Assembly (NCBI RefSeq): GCF_022647325.1
Contig: NZ_CP071405.1
Coordinates: 744,001-808,000, forward strand
Direction: 5' to 3'
Length of the DNA: 64,000 bases
Source: Pantoea deleyi
GTDB taxonomy: Bacteria > Pseudomonadota > Gammaproteobacteria > Enterobacterales > Enterobacteriaceae
The translations under genes were made by a program, and so were the position numbers. Positions 46,389 to 58,182 of this stretch are shown piece by piece; within the stretch, counting starts at the first letter, position 1; each line of letters begins with the position of its first letter. The notes beneath the pieces were generated by a model. It searched no databases and had not been told where the DNA came from. It was given only the letters and a program-made list of their open reading frames with translations.

Positions 46389-47711
46389 ATGATTTCACTG
46401 GAACGATTCCTGCAGCGCCGTCAGGCACTGCTGGCGAAGATGGCGCCAGGAAGCGCAGCGTTAATTTTTGCTGCGCCCGAAGTAACGCGCAGTAACGACA
46501 GCGAGTATCCGTTCCGCCAGAGTAGCGATTTCTGGTATTTCACCGGGTTCAATGAACCGCAGGCGCTGCTGGTATTGATTAAAAGCGATGCGAATCATAA
46601 CCACAGCGTGCTGTTTAACCGGGTACGCGATCCCAACGCAGAAATCTGGTCTGGCCGCAGGCTGGGCCAGCAGGCGGCGCCGGAAAAACTGGGCGTCGAT
46701 CGCGCTTTACCCTGGAACGACATCGGCGAACAGCTTCACCTGCTGCTCAACGGCCTGGATGTGATCTACCACGCGCAGGGCGAATACGCCTACGCGGATA
46801 CGCTGGTCTCCGGCGCGCTGGATAAGCTGCGCCGCGGTTTCCGCCAGAATCTCAGTGCGCCAGCCACCGTGACGGACTGGCGTCCGTGGGTGCATGAGAT
46901 GCGCCTGTTCAAAGATGAGGATGAGATCGCGCTGCTTCGCCGTGCCGGGGAGATCACCGCGCTGGCGCACACCCGCGCGATGCAGGCCTGTCAGCCGGGC
47001 ATGTTTGAGTATCAGCTCGAAGGGGAAATCCATCACGAATTTACCCGTCACGGCGCACGTTATCCCTCCTATAACACCATCGTGGGCGCGGGCGAAAACG
47101 GCTGCATTCTGCACTACACCGAAAACGAAAGTGAGATGCGCGACGGCGAGCTGGTGCTGATCGACGCGGGCTGCGAGTTCCAGGGCTATGCGGGCGACAT
47201 CACCCGAACCTTCCCGGTGAACGGCAGGTTCAGCCCGGCCCAGCGCGCTATCTATGACATCGTTCTGGCCTCCCTGAAGCGCTCGCTTGAGCTGTTCCGG
47301 CCTGGCGTTAGCATCCGTGAAGTGAATGATGAAGTGGTACGCATCATGGTTACGGGGCTGGTAGAGCTGGAGATCCTGGAGGGGGATATCGATACCCTGA
47401 TTGCGGAGGAGGCGCACCGCGCATTCTTCATGCATGGTCTGAGCCACTGGCTGGGTCTGGATGTGCATGATGTCGGTCACTACGGCACCCCAAGCCGCGA
47501 CCGGATTCTGGAACCGGGCATGGTGTTAACCGTTGAGCCGGGCCTCTATATCGCGCCGGATGCGGACGTGCCCGCCCGCTATCGCGGGATCGGTATCCGC
47601 ATCGAAGATGACATCGTGATCACCGAAACCGGCATCGAGAATCTCACCGACAGCGTCGTGAAAGAGGCCGATGAGATTGAAGCACTGATGGCGGCGGCAC
47701 GACAGGCATGA
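46389..47711 (+). CDS. pepP: Xaa-Pro aminopeptidase (aminopeptidase P)
   Basis: A manganese metallopeptidase removing an N-terminal residue before proline. The 440 residues consist of an N-terminal AMP_N domain and a C-terminal pita-bread fold with the metal ligands visible: LIDAGCEFQGYAGDITRTFP (two Asp), MHGLSHWLGLDVHDVG (His), LTVEPGLYI (Glu) and GIGIRIEDDI (Glu). The ATG at 46389 (MISLERF) was chosen from family alignment and the AGGGAG upstream; the frame runs back into ygfB without support. The stop overlaps the ubiH start (ATGA). Confidence 0.97.
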   Translation: MISLERFLQRRQALLAKMAPGSAALIFAAPEVTRSNDSEYPFRQSSDFWYFTGFNEPQALLVLIKSDANHNHSVLFNRVRDPNAEIWSGRRLGQQAAPEKLGVDRALPWNDIGEQLHLLLNGLDVIYHAQGEYAYADTLVSGALDKLRRGFRQNLSAPATVTDWRPWVHEMRLFKDEDEIALLRRAGEITALAHTRAMQACQPGMFEYQLEGEIHHEFTRHGARYPSYNTIVGAGENGCILHYTENESEMRDGELVLIDAGCEFQGYAGDITRTFPVNGRFSPAQRAIYDIVLASLKRSLELFRPGVSIREVNDEVVRIMVTGLVELEILEGDIDTLIAEEAHRAFFMHGLSHWLGLDVHDVGHYGTPSRDRILEPGMVLTVEPGLYIAPDADVPARYRGIGIRIEDDIVITETGIENLTDSVVKEADEIEALMAAARQA

Positions 47712-48886
47712 CGATTCTGATTGCCGGTGGCGGCATGACCGGGGCGACGCTGGCGCTGGCGATCTCCCACCTGACTCAGGGCAGGCTGCCGGTTACGCTG
47801 ATTGAAAGCAGCGAGCCGGGCAGCCGTGCGCATCCGGGTTTTGATGGCCGGGCCATCGCGCTCTCTGCGGGTACCTGTCAGCAACTGGCGGACATTAACC
47901 TGTGGCAGCACATCGCCAGTTGTGCCACGCCGATTACCAATATCCATGTTTCCGACCGTGGTCATGCTGGCTTCGTCTCGCTGGCGGCGGCAGACTACGC
48001 TATTCCGGCGCTGGGGCAGGTGGTCGGGCTGTTCGACGTGGGCCAGCGGCTGTTTACGGAGCTGAAAAAAGCGCCGGGGGTGACCCTGCGCTGTCCGGCC
48101 CGCGTGGTCCGGGCGGAGCGCACTGCGCAGCAGGTTGAGGTGACGCTGGATAATGAGGAGCGTCTCAGCGGCCAGCTGCTGATCGCGGCAGATGGGACGC
48201 GCTCTGCGCTGGCTGCCTCGTGCGGCATCCAGTGGCAGCGTGAGGCGTATCAGCAGATCGCGGTGATCGCCAACGTCTCTGCGGCGCTGCCGCATCAGGG
48301 ACGGGCGTTTGAACGCTTCACCGAACATGGCCCGCTGGCGCTGCTGCCGATGTCGGACAACCGCCTGTCGCTGGTCTGGTGCCATCCGGACACGCAGCGC
48401 GACCAGGTTGCACAGTGGAGCGACGCCGACTTTCTCAGCCAGCTGCAGCGCGCCTTTGGCTGGCGACTGGGCAGATTTACCCACACCGGCCGGCGTGAAT
48501 ATTATCCGCTGGCGCTGCACCAGGCGGTGTCGCCGATCGCGCATCGCGTGGCGGTAGTCGGCAATGCAGCCCAGACGCTGCACCCGATTGCCGGACAGGG
48601 CTTTAACCTGGGGCTGCGCGATGTAATGTCGCTGGCTGAAACCCTGGCTGCCGCCCATCGGCACCAGCAGGATCCCGGCAGTTATCCGGTGCTGCATCAC
48701 TATCAGCAGCGTCGTCAGGCCGACCGCGCCGCCACTATCGGCATAACCGACGGGCTGGTGCGCATCTTCGCGAATCGTTATGGGCCGCTGGTGGCGGGAC
48801 GTAACCTGGGCCTGCTGGCGATGGATCATCTGCCGTGGCTACGAAATCAACTGGCCGAGCGCACGCTTGGCTGGGTTAAGCGTTAA
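47708..48886 (+). CDS. ubiH: 2-octaprenyl-6-methoxyphenol hydroxylase UbiH
   Basis: An FAD monooxygenase hydroxylating the ubiquinone precursor ring during aerobic ubiquinone synthesis. The 392 residues carry the N-terminal dinucleotide motif ILIAGGGMTGATLALAI, the DG motif LLIAADGTRSALA, and the second FAD motif VVGNAAQTLHPIAGQGFNLGLRD. The start overlaps the pepP stop by four bases (ATGA), indicating translational coupling. Its paralogue ubiI follows 13 bp later. Confidence 0.96.
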   Translation: MTILIAGGGMTGATLALAISHLTQGRLPVTLIESSEPGSRAHPGFDGRAIALSAGTCQQLADINLWQHIASCATPITNIHVSDRGHAGFVSLAAADYAIPALGQVVGLFDVGQRLFTELKKAPGVTLRCPARVVRAERTAQQVEVTLDNEERLSGQLLIAADGTRSALAASCGIQWQREAYQQIAVIANVSAALPHQGRAFERFTEHGPLALLPMSDNRLSLVWCHPDTQRDQVAQWSDADFLSQLQRAFGWRLGRFTHTGRREYYPLALHQAVSPIAHRVAVVGNAAQTLHPIAGQGFNLGLRDVMSLAETLAAAHRHQQDPGSYPVLHHYQQRRQADRAATIGITDGLVRIFANRYGPLVAGRNLGLLAMDHLPWLRNQLAERTLGWVKR

Positions 48887-48899
48887 TAAAGAGGCTCAG

Positions 48900-50102
48900 A
48901 TGCAAACTTTTGATGTGGTGATTGCCGGTGGCGGTATGGTAGGACTGGCGGTGGCCTGTGGCCTGCAGAGCAGCGGACTGCGCATCGCCGTGCTGGAGAA
49001 ATCACCGGAGCCACCGATGGCGCTGAGTGCGTCACCCTCCATTCGCGTGTCAGCAATCAATGCCGCCAGCGAACGGCTGCTGCAGAAGCTTGATGTCTGG
49101 TCGGCCATTCTCTCACAGCGCTGCCGCGCGTATCACGGCATGGAAGTGTGGGACAGAGACAGTTTCGGCACCATCGCTTTTGATGACCAGCAGCAGGGCC
49201 TGTCGCATCTGGGTCATATCATCGAAAATCCGGTCATTCATCATGCGCTCTGGCAGCGCGCCAGCGATTGCAGCGACGTCACCCTCATGGCGCCCGCGCA
49301 GTTGCAGCAGGTTGCCTTTGGTGACAACGAAGCCTTTATTACCCTGCAGGATGGCACCATGCTGAGCGCGCGGCTGATGATTGCCGCAGACGGTGCTCAC
49401 TCCTGGCTGCGCAACAAGGCGGACATTCCGCTGACCTTCTGGGACTACGATCACCACGCGTTAGTGGCCAACGTCCGCACGGAAAAGCCGCACGACGCGG
49501 TGGCCCGTCAGGTGTTCCACGGCGACGGCATTCTGGCCTTCCTGCCAATGCAGGACCCGCATCTGAGTTCGATCGTCTGGTCGCTCTCGCCGCAGGAGGC
49601 GAGCCGTCTGGAAACCATGCCGGACGCGCTGTTCAATCAGCAGCTCTCCGTGGCATTTGATATGCGGCTTGGCCTGTGCGAACTGGCGAGTGAACGCAAA
49701 TCGTTCCCGCTGGTGGCGCGCTATGCCCGTCAGTTTGCCGCGCACCGTCTGGCGCTGGTGGGCGATGCGGCGCACACCATTCATCCACTGGCGGGCCAGG
49801 GCGTGAACCTGGGCTTTATGGATGCCGCCGAGCTGATCGGTGAAATTCGGCGTCTGCATCAGCAGGGCAAAGATATCGGTCAGCACCTCTATCTGCGCCG
49901 TTACGAGCGCAGCCGTAAGCACAGCGCGGCCATGATGCTGGCGGGCATGCAGGGCTTCCGTGAAATGTTTGCGGGCAATCATCCGGCCAAAAAACTGCTG
50001 CGCGACGTGGGGCTGAAACTGGCCGATCGTCTGCCGGGCGTCAAACCGATGATGCTGAAGCAGGCGATGGGGCTGAACGATTTGCCCGCCTGGCTCCGCT
50101 AA
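48900..50102 (+). CDS. ubiI: FAD-dependent 2-octaprenylphenol hydroxylase UbiI (VisC)
   Basis: Catalyses C5 hydroxylation in aerobic ubiquinone synthesis. The 400 residues show the same flavoprotein layout as UbiH: FDVVIAGGGMVGLAVACGL, LMIAADGAHSWLR, and LALVGDAAHTIHPLAGQGVNLGFMDAAEL. The ATG at 48900 has AGAGG eight to ten bases upstream; the frame extends back into ubiH without coding value. It ends the ygfB-pepP-ubiH-ubiI unit, before a terminator. Confidence 0.96.
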   Translation: MQTFDVVIAGGGMVGLAVACGLQSSGLRIAVLEKSPEPPMALSASPSIRVSAINAASERLLQKLDVWSAILSQRCRAYHGMEVWDRDSFGTIAFDDQQQGLSHLGHIIENPVIHHALWQRASDCSDVTLMAPAQLQQVAFGDNEAFITLQDGTMLSARLMIAADGAHSWLRNKADIPLTFWDYDHHALVANVRTEKPHDAVARQVFHGDGILAFLPMQDPHLSSIVWSLSPQEASRLETMPDALFNQQLSVAFDMRLGLCELASERKSFPLVARYARQFAAHRLALVGDAAHTIHPLAGQGVNLGFMDAAELIGEIRRLHQQGKDIGQHLYLRRYERSRKHSAAMMLAGMQGFREMFAGNHPAKKLLRDVGLKLADRLPGVKPMMLKQAMGLNDLPAWLR

Positions 50103-50114
50103 TCTCTCCCTCTG

Positions 50115-50140
50115 AAAGCCAGCCTGCGCTGGCTTTTTTT
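50115..50140 (+). terminator. Rho-independent terminator after ubiI
   Basis: AAAGCCAGC, loop CTGC, GCTGGCTTT and further Ts, starting 13 bp after the ubiI stop. Confidence 0.92.
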
Positions 50141-50532
50141 ATCGCTGAACCGCCTCTGCACCACAAAAAGGCAACGCTGCACCAGCAGGGTTCCTCATTT
50201 GATTTATTCTAATTTTGCCGCTCAATTCGCATTAGTTTTTTTCATTCCTGACGCTTATGCGCTCGCTATTTTTTTAACATCCCGGACGTCCTCCCGCATA
50301 AATTTGCTACGTATATTTAAAATCCCTGCATTTATTGCGCGATTAATCACAAAATTGCAGTTTTTTATCCTGCGGTCGCCCCTTTCTGGTTAGGCTGTGC
50401 TTCTGATTTCGCCCCCGGTTTGCTTATGGTTAATCCTCAGATTCGGTGGTAACGTCAGCCGTAAGAGAACGTTTGCGTCGGTGCTGAAATCCGGCGCACT
50501 TTTGCACTCACTCGCTTCTGCACAGGATCGTT
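50141..50532 (+). promoter_or_regulatory. gcvTHP control region (GcvA/Lrp type)
   Basis: A 392-bp gene-free region, strikingly AT-rich between about 50195 and 50370 compared with its flanks. CTAAT at 50209-50213 and its inverse ATTAG at 50231-50235 match the CTAAT core known for GcvA sites in the E. coli gcv promoter. AT-rich stretches suit Lrp binding and bending. Regulation by GcvA, GcvR and Lrp is inferred from E. coli. I do not see an unambiguous sigma-70 pair. Confidence 0.5.
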
Positions 50533-51630
50533 ATGACTCAGCAAACACCTCTGTTTGAACAGCATCAGGCCTGCGGCGCCCGCATGGTGGATTTTCACGG
50601 CTGGATGATGCCGCTGCACTATGGCTCGCAGATGGATGAGCATCATGTGGTGCGCACCGACGCCGGCATGTTTGACGTCTCCCACATGACCATTGTCGAT
50701 CTGACAGGCCCGCGCACCCGCGAATTCCTGCGTTATCTGCTGGCAAACGATGTGGCAAAACTGACGCAGCCGGGCAAAGCGCTCTATACCGGCATGCTGA
50801 ATGCCTCGGGTGGCGTCATTGACGATTTAATTGTTTACTTTATGAGCGAGACGTTTTTCCGGCTGGTGGTGAACTCCGCGACCCGCGAAAAAGATCTCGC
50901 CTGGATCGCGCAGCACGCCGAAGGCTATGGCATTACGCTGACCGAACGCGATGACCTGGCGCTGATCGCCGTGCAGGGGCCGCAGGCGCAGCAGAAAGCT
51001 CAGACGCTGTTCACCGCGGCGCAGCGCGAGGCTGTGGCGGGCATGAAGCCCTTCTTCGGTGTGGCGTCGGGCGATCTGTTTATCGCCACCACCGGCTATA
51101 CCGGTGAAGCGGGCTATGAGATTGCCTTACCCGCTGCGGAAGCGGCCGGATTCTGGCAGCGTCTGCTGGCCGCGGGCGTCAGGCCTGCCGGACTGGGCGC
51201 GCGCGACACGCTGCGCCTGGAGGCGGGTATGAACCTCTATGGTCAGGAGATGGATGAAAGCGTCTCCCCGCTGGCCGCCAACATGGGCTGGACCCTCAGC
51301 TGGGAACCCACCGATCGCGATTTTATCGGCCGGGAAGCGCTGGAAGTGCAGCGCGAACGGGGTACCGACAAGCTGGTCGGGCTGATCCTCAGGGAAAAAG
51401 GGGTGCTGCGTAACGGCCTGCCGGTGCGCTTCACCGATAGTCAGGGGCAGTTGCAGGAGGGGATCATCACCAGTGGCTCTTTCTCACCGACACTGGGTTG
51501 CAGCATCGCCCTGGCGCGCGTACCGGCCAGCGTCGGCAGCAGCGCCATCGTTGAGATCCGTAACCGCCAGATGCCGGTCCAGGTAACCCGTCCCGTTTTT
51601 GTCCGCGCCGGTAAACCGGTCGCTCAGTAA
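50533..51630 (+). CDS. gcvT: Glycine cleavage system T protein (aminomethyltransferase)
   Basis: Transfers the methylene group from aminomethylated lipoyl-H protein to tetrahydrofolate, releasing ammonia. The 365 residues begin [39 protein letters not shown] and include [53 protein letters not shown] and [18 protein letters not shown]. These are the folate-binding and catalytic segments of the family. It is the first gene of gcvT-gcvH-gcvP. YgfZ, at 59 kb, shares this fold. Confidence 0.97.
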   Translation: MTQQTPLFEQHQACGARMVDFHGWMMPLHYGSQMDEHHVVRTDAGMFDVSHMTIVDLTGPRTREFLRYLLANDVAKLTQPGKALYTGMLNASGGVIDDLIVYFMSETFFRLVVNSATREKDLAWIAQHAEGYGITLTERDDLALIAVQGPQAQQKAQTLFTAAQREAVAGMKPFFGVASGDLFIATTGYTGEAGYEIALPAAEAAGFWQRLLAAGVRPAGLGARDTLRLEAGMNLYGQEMDESVSPLAANMGWTLSWEPTDRDFIGREALEVQRERGTDKLVGLILREKGVLRNGLPVRFTDSQGQLQEGIITSGSFSPTLGCSIALARVPASVGSSAIVEIRNRQMPVQVTRPVFVRAGKPVAQ

Positions 51631-51653
51631 ATTTTATTCAGGAGAAATGGCCA

Positions 51654-52040
51654 ATGAGCAATGTGCCAAATACGTTGAAGTACCGTGACAGCCACGAGTG
51701 GGTGCGTAAAGAAGCCGACGGCAGCTACACCGTCGGCATCACGGAACATGCGCAGGAGTTACTGGGCGACATGGTGTTCGTCGACCTGCCGGAAGTGGGC
51801 GCGACCTTTGCCGCGGGTGAAGAGTGCGCGGTTGCCGAGTCCGTTAAGGCTGCCTCAGACATCTATGCGCCGATCAGCGGTGAAGTGGTCGCGGTCAATG
51901 ACGCGCTGACCGACTCCCCTGAGCAGGTCAACAGCGAGCCGTATGACGGCGGCTGGTTATTTAAACTCAAAGCCAGCGACGAATCGGAAATCGACGCGCT
52001 GCTGGATGCAGATGCTTATAAAGCCTCTATCGACGAGTAG
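51654..52040 (+). CDS. gcvH: Glycine cleavage system H protein
   Basis: The lipoyl-carrying shuttle of the glycine cleavage complex. The 128 residues show the lipoylation motif with Lys65 in [15 protein letters not shown]. Family markers are [34 protein letters not shown] and the tail [17 protein letters not shown]. It lies 23 bp after gcvT with AGGAGA before the ATG, so it is in the same operon. Confidence 0.97.
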   Translation: MSNVPNTLKYRDSHEWVRKEADGSYTVGITEHAQELLGDMVFVDLPEVGATFAAGEECAVAESVKAASDIYAPISGEVVAVNDALTDSPEQVNSEPYDGGWLFKLKASDESEIDALLDADAYKASIDE

Positions 52041-52120
52041 TCGTCAGGCGGCCTCGCCGCGAGGCCGCAGATTTCTGTTTGATTTCCGGTTCCCCCAGCC
52101 CGATTCAGGATTTACTGCTA

Positions 52121-54994
52121 ATGACTCAGACTCTCAGCCAGCTTGAACACAACGGTGCCTTCATCGAGCGCCATATTGGTCCTTCACCTGAGCAGCAGGC
52201 GCAAATGCTCGACGCCATCGGCGCCCGTTCGCTGGAGGCGCTGATCGGTACGATTGTGCCGGCAGACATTCAGCTGCCCGGCCCGCCTGCGGTGGGCGAT
52301 GCCGTCACAGAACAGCAGGCGCTGGCGGAGCTGAAAGCGATTGCCAGTCAGAACCTGCGCTACAAATCCTGGATTGGGATGGGATACAGCGCGGTGATCA
52401 CGCCACCGGTGATCCTGCGTAACATGCTGGAGAATCCGGGCTGGTACACGGCTTATACTCCCTATCAGCCGGAAGTTTCACAGGGCCGACTGGAAGCGCT
52501 GCTGAACTTCCAGCAACTGACGCTGGACCTCACCGGCATGGATATCGCCTCGGCCTCTCTGCTGGATGAGGCGACCGCTGCGGCGGAAGCGATGGCGATG
52601 GCAAAACGCGTCAGCAAGCTCAAAAACGCCAACAAATTCTTTATCGCCGATGATATTCATCCGCAGACGCTGGATGTGGTCCGCACCCGTGCGGAGACCT
52701 TTGGTTTTGAACTGATCGTCGATCGCGCAGAAAAGGCGGTTGAGCATGACGACCTGTTTGGTGTGCTGCTGCAACAGGTCGGCACCACCGGCGATGCGCA
52801 CGATTACAGCGCGCTGATCGGCGACCTGAAAGCGCGCAAAGTGGTCGTAAGTATGGCGGCGGACTTTATGTCGCTGGTCTTACTGGAGGCTCCGGGCAGG
52901 CAGGGCGCAGACATCGTCTTTGGTTCAGCCCAGCGTTTTGGCGTGCCAATGGGCTACGGCGGCCCGCACGCAGCCTTCTTCGCCAGCCGCGATGAGCATA
53001 AGCGTTCTATGCCTGGCCGTATCATCGGCGTATCGCGCGATGCCGCGGGCAACACTGCGCTGCGTATGGCGATGCAGACCCGCGAACAGCATATCCGCCG
53101 TGAAAAGGCTAACTCCAACATCTGTACCTCACAGGTGCTGCTCGCCAACATCGCCGGTCTCTATGCGGTGTTCCATGGCCCGGCGGGTCTGAAACGCATC
53201 GCCTCGCGCATTCATCGCTTCACCAGCATTCTGGCGGCGGGACTGCAGCAGGGCGGCCTGAAGCTGCGCCATCAGCACTGGTTCGACACGCTGACGGTCG
53301 ACGTGGCGGATAAAGCCGCCGTGCTGAATCGTGCGCTGAGCTTTGGTGTGAACCTGCGCAGCGACATCCACAACGCCGTCGGCATCACGCTGGATGAAAC
53401 CACCTGCCGTGACGATATCCTGGCGCTGTTCGAGATTCTGCTGGGCGATGATCACGGTCAGAATCTGGACGCGCTCGACAGCGACGTCGCCCGCGCAGGC
53501 CATGCGATTCCGGCGGGGCTGCAGCGCCAGAGTGAGATCCTGACCCATCCGGTATTCAACCGTCATCACAGTGAAACCGAGATGATGCGCTACATGCACA
53601 GCCTGGAGAAAAAGGATCTGGCGCTGAACCAGGCGATGATCCCGCTTGGCTCCTGCACCATGAAGCTCAACGCCGCCGCCGAGATGATCCCGATCACCTG
53701 GCCGGAATTTGCGGAGCTGCATCCGTTCTGCCCGGCTGAGCAGGCCACCGGCTATCTGCAGATGATCGGCCAGCTTTCGCAGTGGCTGGTACAGCTCACC
53801 GGCTATGATGCGCTCTGTATGCAGCCTAACTCCGGCGCGCAGGGTGAATATGCCGGGCTGCTGGCAATCCGTCGTTATCACGAAAGCCGTGGCGAGGGCG
53901 ATCGCCACCTCTGCCTGATCCCGAGTTCGGCGCACGGCACCAACCCGGCGTCCGCGCAGATGGCGGGCATGGACGTGGTGGTGGTGGCCTGTGATAAGCA
54001 GGGCAACATCGACCTGAACGATCTGCGTGAAAAAGCGGCGCAGGCGGGCGATAAGCTCTCCTGCATTATGGTGACGTACCCGTCTACGCACGGCGTCTAT
54101 GAAGAGACGATTCGTGAAGTGTGCCAGATTGTGCATCAGCATGGCGGCCAGGTTTATCTGGATGGCGCGAACATGAACGCCCAGGTCGGCATCACCACGC
54201 CGGGCTACATCGGCGCGGACGTCTCGCACCTGAACCTGCATAAAACCTTCTGCATCCCGCACGGCGGTGGCGGTCCGGGCATGGGGCCGATTGGTGTGAA
54301 AGCGCACCTCGCGCCTTTTGTACCGGGACACAGCGTCGTGCAGATCGACGATATCCTGACGCAGCAGGGGGCCGTCTCCGCAGCGCCGTTTGGCAGCGCC
54401 TCTATCCTGCCAATCAGCTGGATGTACATCCGTATGATGGGCGCAGAGGGGCTGAAACAGGCGAGTTCGGTGGCGATCCTGAACGCCAACTACATCGCCA
54501 GCCGCCTGAAATCGGCGTATCCGGTGCTCTATACCGGGCGTGACGGGCGCGTGGCGCACGAATGTATTCTCGACATCCGTCCGCTGAAAGAGCAGACCGG
54601 TATCAGTGAGCTGGATATTGCGAAGCGCCTGATCGATTACGGCTTCCACGCACCGACCATGTCGTTCCCGGTTGCCGGTACCCTGATGGTCGAGCCGACA
54701 GAGTCAGAGAGCAAAATCGAGCTGGACCGCTTTATCGACGCGATGCTGGCTATCCGTATGGAGATCGATCGGGTGGCCGCAGGGGAGTGGCCGCTGGACG
54801 ACAACCCGCTGGTGAATGCGCCGCATACCCAGCTGGAAATCGTCAGTGAGTGGTCACACCCTTACAGCCGTGAACTGGCGGTCTTCCCGGCAGGCAGCCA
54901 TAACAAATACTGGCCGACGGTAAAACGTCTGGATGATGTCTTTGGTGACCGTAACCTGTTCTGCGCCTGTGTGCCGATGAGCGACTATCAGTAG
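52121..54994 (+). CDS. gcvP: Glycine dehydrogenase (decarboxylating), P protein
   Basis: The PLP-dependent P protein decarboxylates glycine and passes the aminomethyl group to lipoyl-GcvH. The 957 residues have the fused two-half bacterial form. The PLP lysine is residue 708 in [21 protein letters not shown]. Other family segments are FIERHIGPS near the start, [29 protein letters not shown] and [12 protein letters not shown]. The ATG at 52121 (MTQTLSQLE) matches E. coli; the frame runs back to 52079. The ribosome binding site is weak, suggesting coupling with the 80-bp-distant gcvH. A strong terminator follows. Confidence 0.97.
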   Translation: MTQTLSQLEHNGAFIERHIGPSPEQQAQMLDAIGARSLEALIGTIVPADIQLPGPPAVGDAVTEQQALAELKAIASQNLRYKSWIGMGYSAVITPPVILRNMLENPGWYTAYTPYQPEVSQGRLEALLNFQQLTLDLTGMDIASASLLDEATAAAEAMAMAKRVSKLKNANKFFIADDIHPQTLDVVRTRAETFGFELIVDRAEKAVEHDDLFGVLLQQVGTTGDAHDYSALIGDLKARKVVVSMAADFMSLVLLEAPGRQGADIVFGSAQRFGVPMGYGGPHAAFFASRDEHKRSMPGRIIGVSRDAAGNTALRMAMQTREQHIRREKANSNICTSQVLLANIAGLYAVFHGPAGLKRIASRIHRFTSILAAGLQQGGLKLRHQHWFDTLTVDVADKAAVLNRALSFGVNLRSDIHNAVGITLDETTCRDDILALFEILLGDDHGQNLDALDSDVARAGHAIPAGLQRQSEILTHPVFNRHHSETEMMRYMHSLEKKDLALNQAMIPLGSCTMKLNAAAEMIPITWPEFAELHPFCPAEQATGYLQMIGQLSQWLVQLTGYDALCMQPNSGAQGEYAGLLAIRRYHESRGEGDRHLCLIPSSAHGTNPASAQMAGMDVVVVACDKQGNIDLNDLREKAAQAGDKLSCIMVTYPSTHGVYEETIREVCQIVHQHGGQVYLDGANMNAQVGITTPGYIGADVSHLNLHKTFCIPHGGGGPGMGPIGVKAHLAPFVPGHSVVQIDDILTQQGAVSAAPFGSASILPISWMYIRMMGAEGLKQASSVAILNANYIASRLKSAYPVLYTGRDGRVAHECILDIRPLKEQTGISELDIAKRLIDYGFHAPTMSFPVAGTLMVEPTESESKIELDRFIDAMLAIRMEIDRVAAGEWPLDDNPLVNAPHTQLEIVSEWSHPYSRELAVFPAGSHNKYWPTVKRLDDVFGDRNLFCACVPMSDYQ

Positions 54995-55015
54995 CGCGGA
55001 GAGTAATACCCCACC

Positions 55016-55041
55016 GGGCCGATTTATCGGCCCTTTTTTTT
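55016..55041 (+). terminator. Rho-independent terminator of gcvTHP
   Basis: GGGCCGA (55016-55022), loop TTTA, TCGGCCC (55027-55033) and eight Ts. The ribosome binding site of ygfF (GGAGAA) starts immediately after the T-run. Confidence 0.94.
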
Positions 55042-55053
55042 CGGAGAAGCAGC

Positions 55054-55797
55054 ATGAAACTGGCACTGGTGACGGGCGGCAGTCGGGGCATCGGACGCGC
55101 CACGGCGCGGTTACTGGCCGCGCGGGGATACCGGGTTGCGGTGAACTATCGTCAGCGTGAAGAGGAGGCCCGGCAGGTGGTGGCGCAGATTCAGCAGCAG
55201 GGCGGTGACGCCTTTGCGATCCGGGCAGACATCAGCGATGAAGCGGAGGTGATGGCGCTGTTTGCGCAGCTCGACCAGCAGCCGGAACCGCTGACGTTGC
55301 TGGTCAACAACGCCGGAATTCTGTTTCAGCAGTGCCGCACCGAAGATCTGGCGGCGGCGCGTCTGCAAAAGGTCTTTGCCACGAACGTTATCGGAACCTT
55401 TCTCTGCTGCCGCGAGGCGGTGAAGCGGATGGGTACTCATCATGGGGGGCAGGGCGGGGCCATCGTCAATGTCTCATCGGCCGCCTCCCGTACGGGTGCG
55501 CCGGGCGAATATGTTGACTACGCCGCGTCAAAAGGGGCGATGGATACGCTGACGCGCGGATTGTCACTGGAAGTGGCGCAGCAGGGGATTCGGGTGAACG
55601 GCGTCCGGCCGGGGTTCATCTATACAGAGATGCATGCCGATGGCGGTGAGCCAGGCCGGGTGGATCGGCTCGCCAGCGCGATCCCGATGGGACGCGGCGG
55701 CGAAGCCGAAGAGGTGGCGGAAGCGATCGTCTGGCTGGCCAGCGAGGCGGCCTCTTACATTACCGGCAGCATCATTGACGCTGCCGGGGGCCGTTAA
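55054..55797 (+). CDS. ygfF: SDR family oxidoreductase YgfF
   Basis: A putative NAD(P)-dependent short-chain dehydrogenase of unknown substrate. The 247 residues show the classical SDR set: N-terminal TGGSRGIGRATA, NNAGIL, the catalytic Ser in VNVSSAASR, the catalytic Y-x3-K in EYVDYAASKGAMDTL, and RPGFIYTEMHADGGEPGRVDR. It follows the E. coli YgfF sequence closely and occupies the same place. GGAGAA precedes the ATG. It starts 13 bp after the gcvP terminator T-run, so no separate promoter fits between; transcription must come from read-through or a promoter within gcvP. It converges on bglA. Confidence 0.93.
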   Translation: MKLALVTGGSRGIGRATARLLAARGYRVAVNYRQREEEARQVVAQIQQQGGDAFAIRADISDEAEVMALFAQLDQQPEPLTLLVNNAGILFQQCRTEDLAAARLQKVFATNVIGTFLCCREAVKRMGTHHGGQGGAIVNVSSAASRTGAPGEYVDYAASKGAMDTLTRGLSLEVAQQGIRVNGVRPGFIYTEMHADGGEPGRVDRLASAIPMGRGGEAEEVAEAIVWLASEAASYITGSIIDAAGGR

Positions 55798-55821
55798 TCC
55801 GCGCAGCCCGCCGGCGGCGGA

Positions 55822-57324
<1,503 letters not shown>

Positions 57325-57376
57325 CTATAACACCGGGCCTGAAATGGCGTTTGTTACATCTGAAAAACAGGCTGTT

Positions 57377-58093
57377 TTATTTTCCCAGCTGACGGCCGAT
57401 CGCTTCGATAATATAGGTGACCGGCACCTGTGTCGTGATATCGCAGTGGTCCGCCGTGCGGATAATAGGGACGTGATAGCAGAGCGAAAAATCCCCCAGT
57501 CTGGCCAGCGAGCAGCTTTCCGTGTTGGTAATAGCCACGATTTTGCACTTATTCTGGCTGAACTGGCTGGCAATGCGCAGGATCTCTGCGGTTTCTCCGG
57601 ACACCGAAAGCATAATCGCCACCGCATTCTCATAGAGATCGGGCGTGACCGGATAATAGGGATCGTCAATCGCGTGGCTGAATTTTCCAAGATTAGAGAA
57701 AAAACGTGCGCCATATTTCGCCAGGCTGCCGGAGGTGCCGACGCCAATAAAGAAGACCTGCTCCGCCTGATTAATCTTCCGTGCAACCTGCGCAATCAGT
57801 TCCTCAAATTCGGGATTATTAATACTTTTAAAAAAGCTCAGCATGTCGCTGACGCCCGCCGTGTTGAGCAGCGGCGGACTCTTCTCGTTTAAGCGCAGGC
57901 GGATACGGAACTCTGACCAGCCTTCACAGCCCATTCTGCGGCAGAAACGCAGCACGGTGGTGGTGGAGACCCCCGTCTGCTCAGCCAGTTCGCGAATGGT
58001 CATATAGCTGACGCTTTCACGGTGCTTAATGATGAACTGATAGACCTGCATTTCCAGATCGTTAAGGCGGGCGAGATCGCGATGCGAGAACAT
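57377..58093 (-). CDS. RpiR/MurR-family transcriptional regulator
   Basis: A sugar-phosphate-sensing DNA-binding regulator of 238 residues. The N-terminal HTH_6 domain (about 1-75) contains YMTIRELAEQTGVSTTTVLRFCRRMGCEGWSEF. The C-terminal SIS domain (about 105-235) has VFFIGVGTSGSLAKYGARFFSNLGK and LSVSGETAEI, typical phosphosugar-binding segments. Lying 115 bp upstream of bglA on the same strand, it is a natural candidate to control bglA, with a phosphorylated glycoside or glucose-6-phosphate as effector. That pairing is inferred. It is not present at this place in E. coli. Confidence 0.88.
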   Translation of the reverse strand: MFSHRDLARLNDLEMQVYQFIIKHRESVSYMTIRELAEQTGVSTTTVLRFCRRMGCEGWSEFRIRLRLNEKSPPLLNTAGVSDMLSFFKSINNPEFEELIAQVARKINQAEQVFFIGVGTSGSLAKYGARFFSNLGKFSHAIDDPYYPVTPDLYENAVAIMLSVSGETAEILRIASQFSQNKCKIVAITNTESCSLARLGDFSLCYHVPIIRTADHCDITTQVPVTYIIEAIGRQLGK

Positions 58094-58182
58094 GAATGAC
58101 TCGTTGAACAGTTGACCGGCGGTTAGTTTATCAGATTTGGCGTGCGGTTCGGGCGCAGAGAATCACATCAGAAATTTTTAGC

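Noticed and set aside
47579..48829. 416-codon open frame antisense to pepP-ubiH
   Set aside because: Same reason: it spans two well-identified genes on the opposite strand and matches no family.
53129..54649. 506-codon open frame antisense to gcvP
   Set aside because: Composition artefact opposite a highly conserved gene; Arg/His-rich with no family resemblance.
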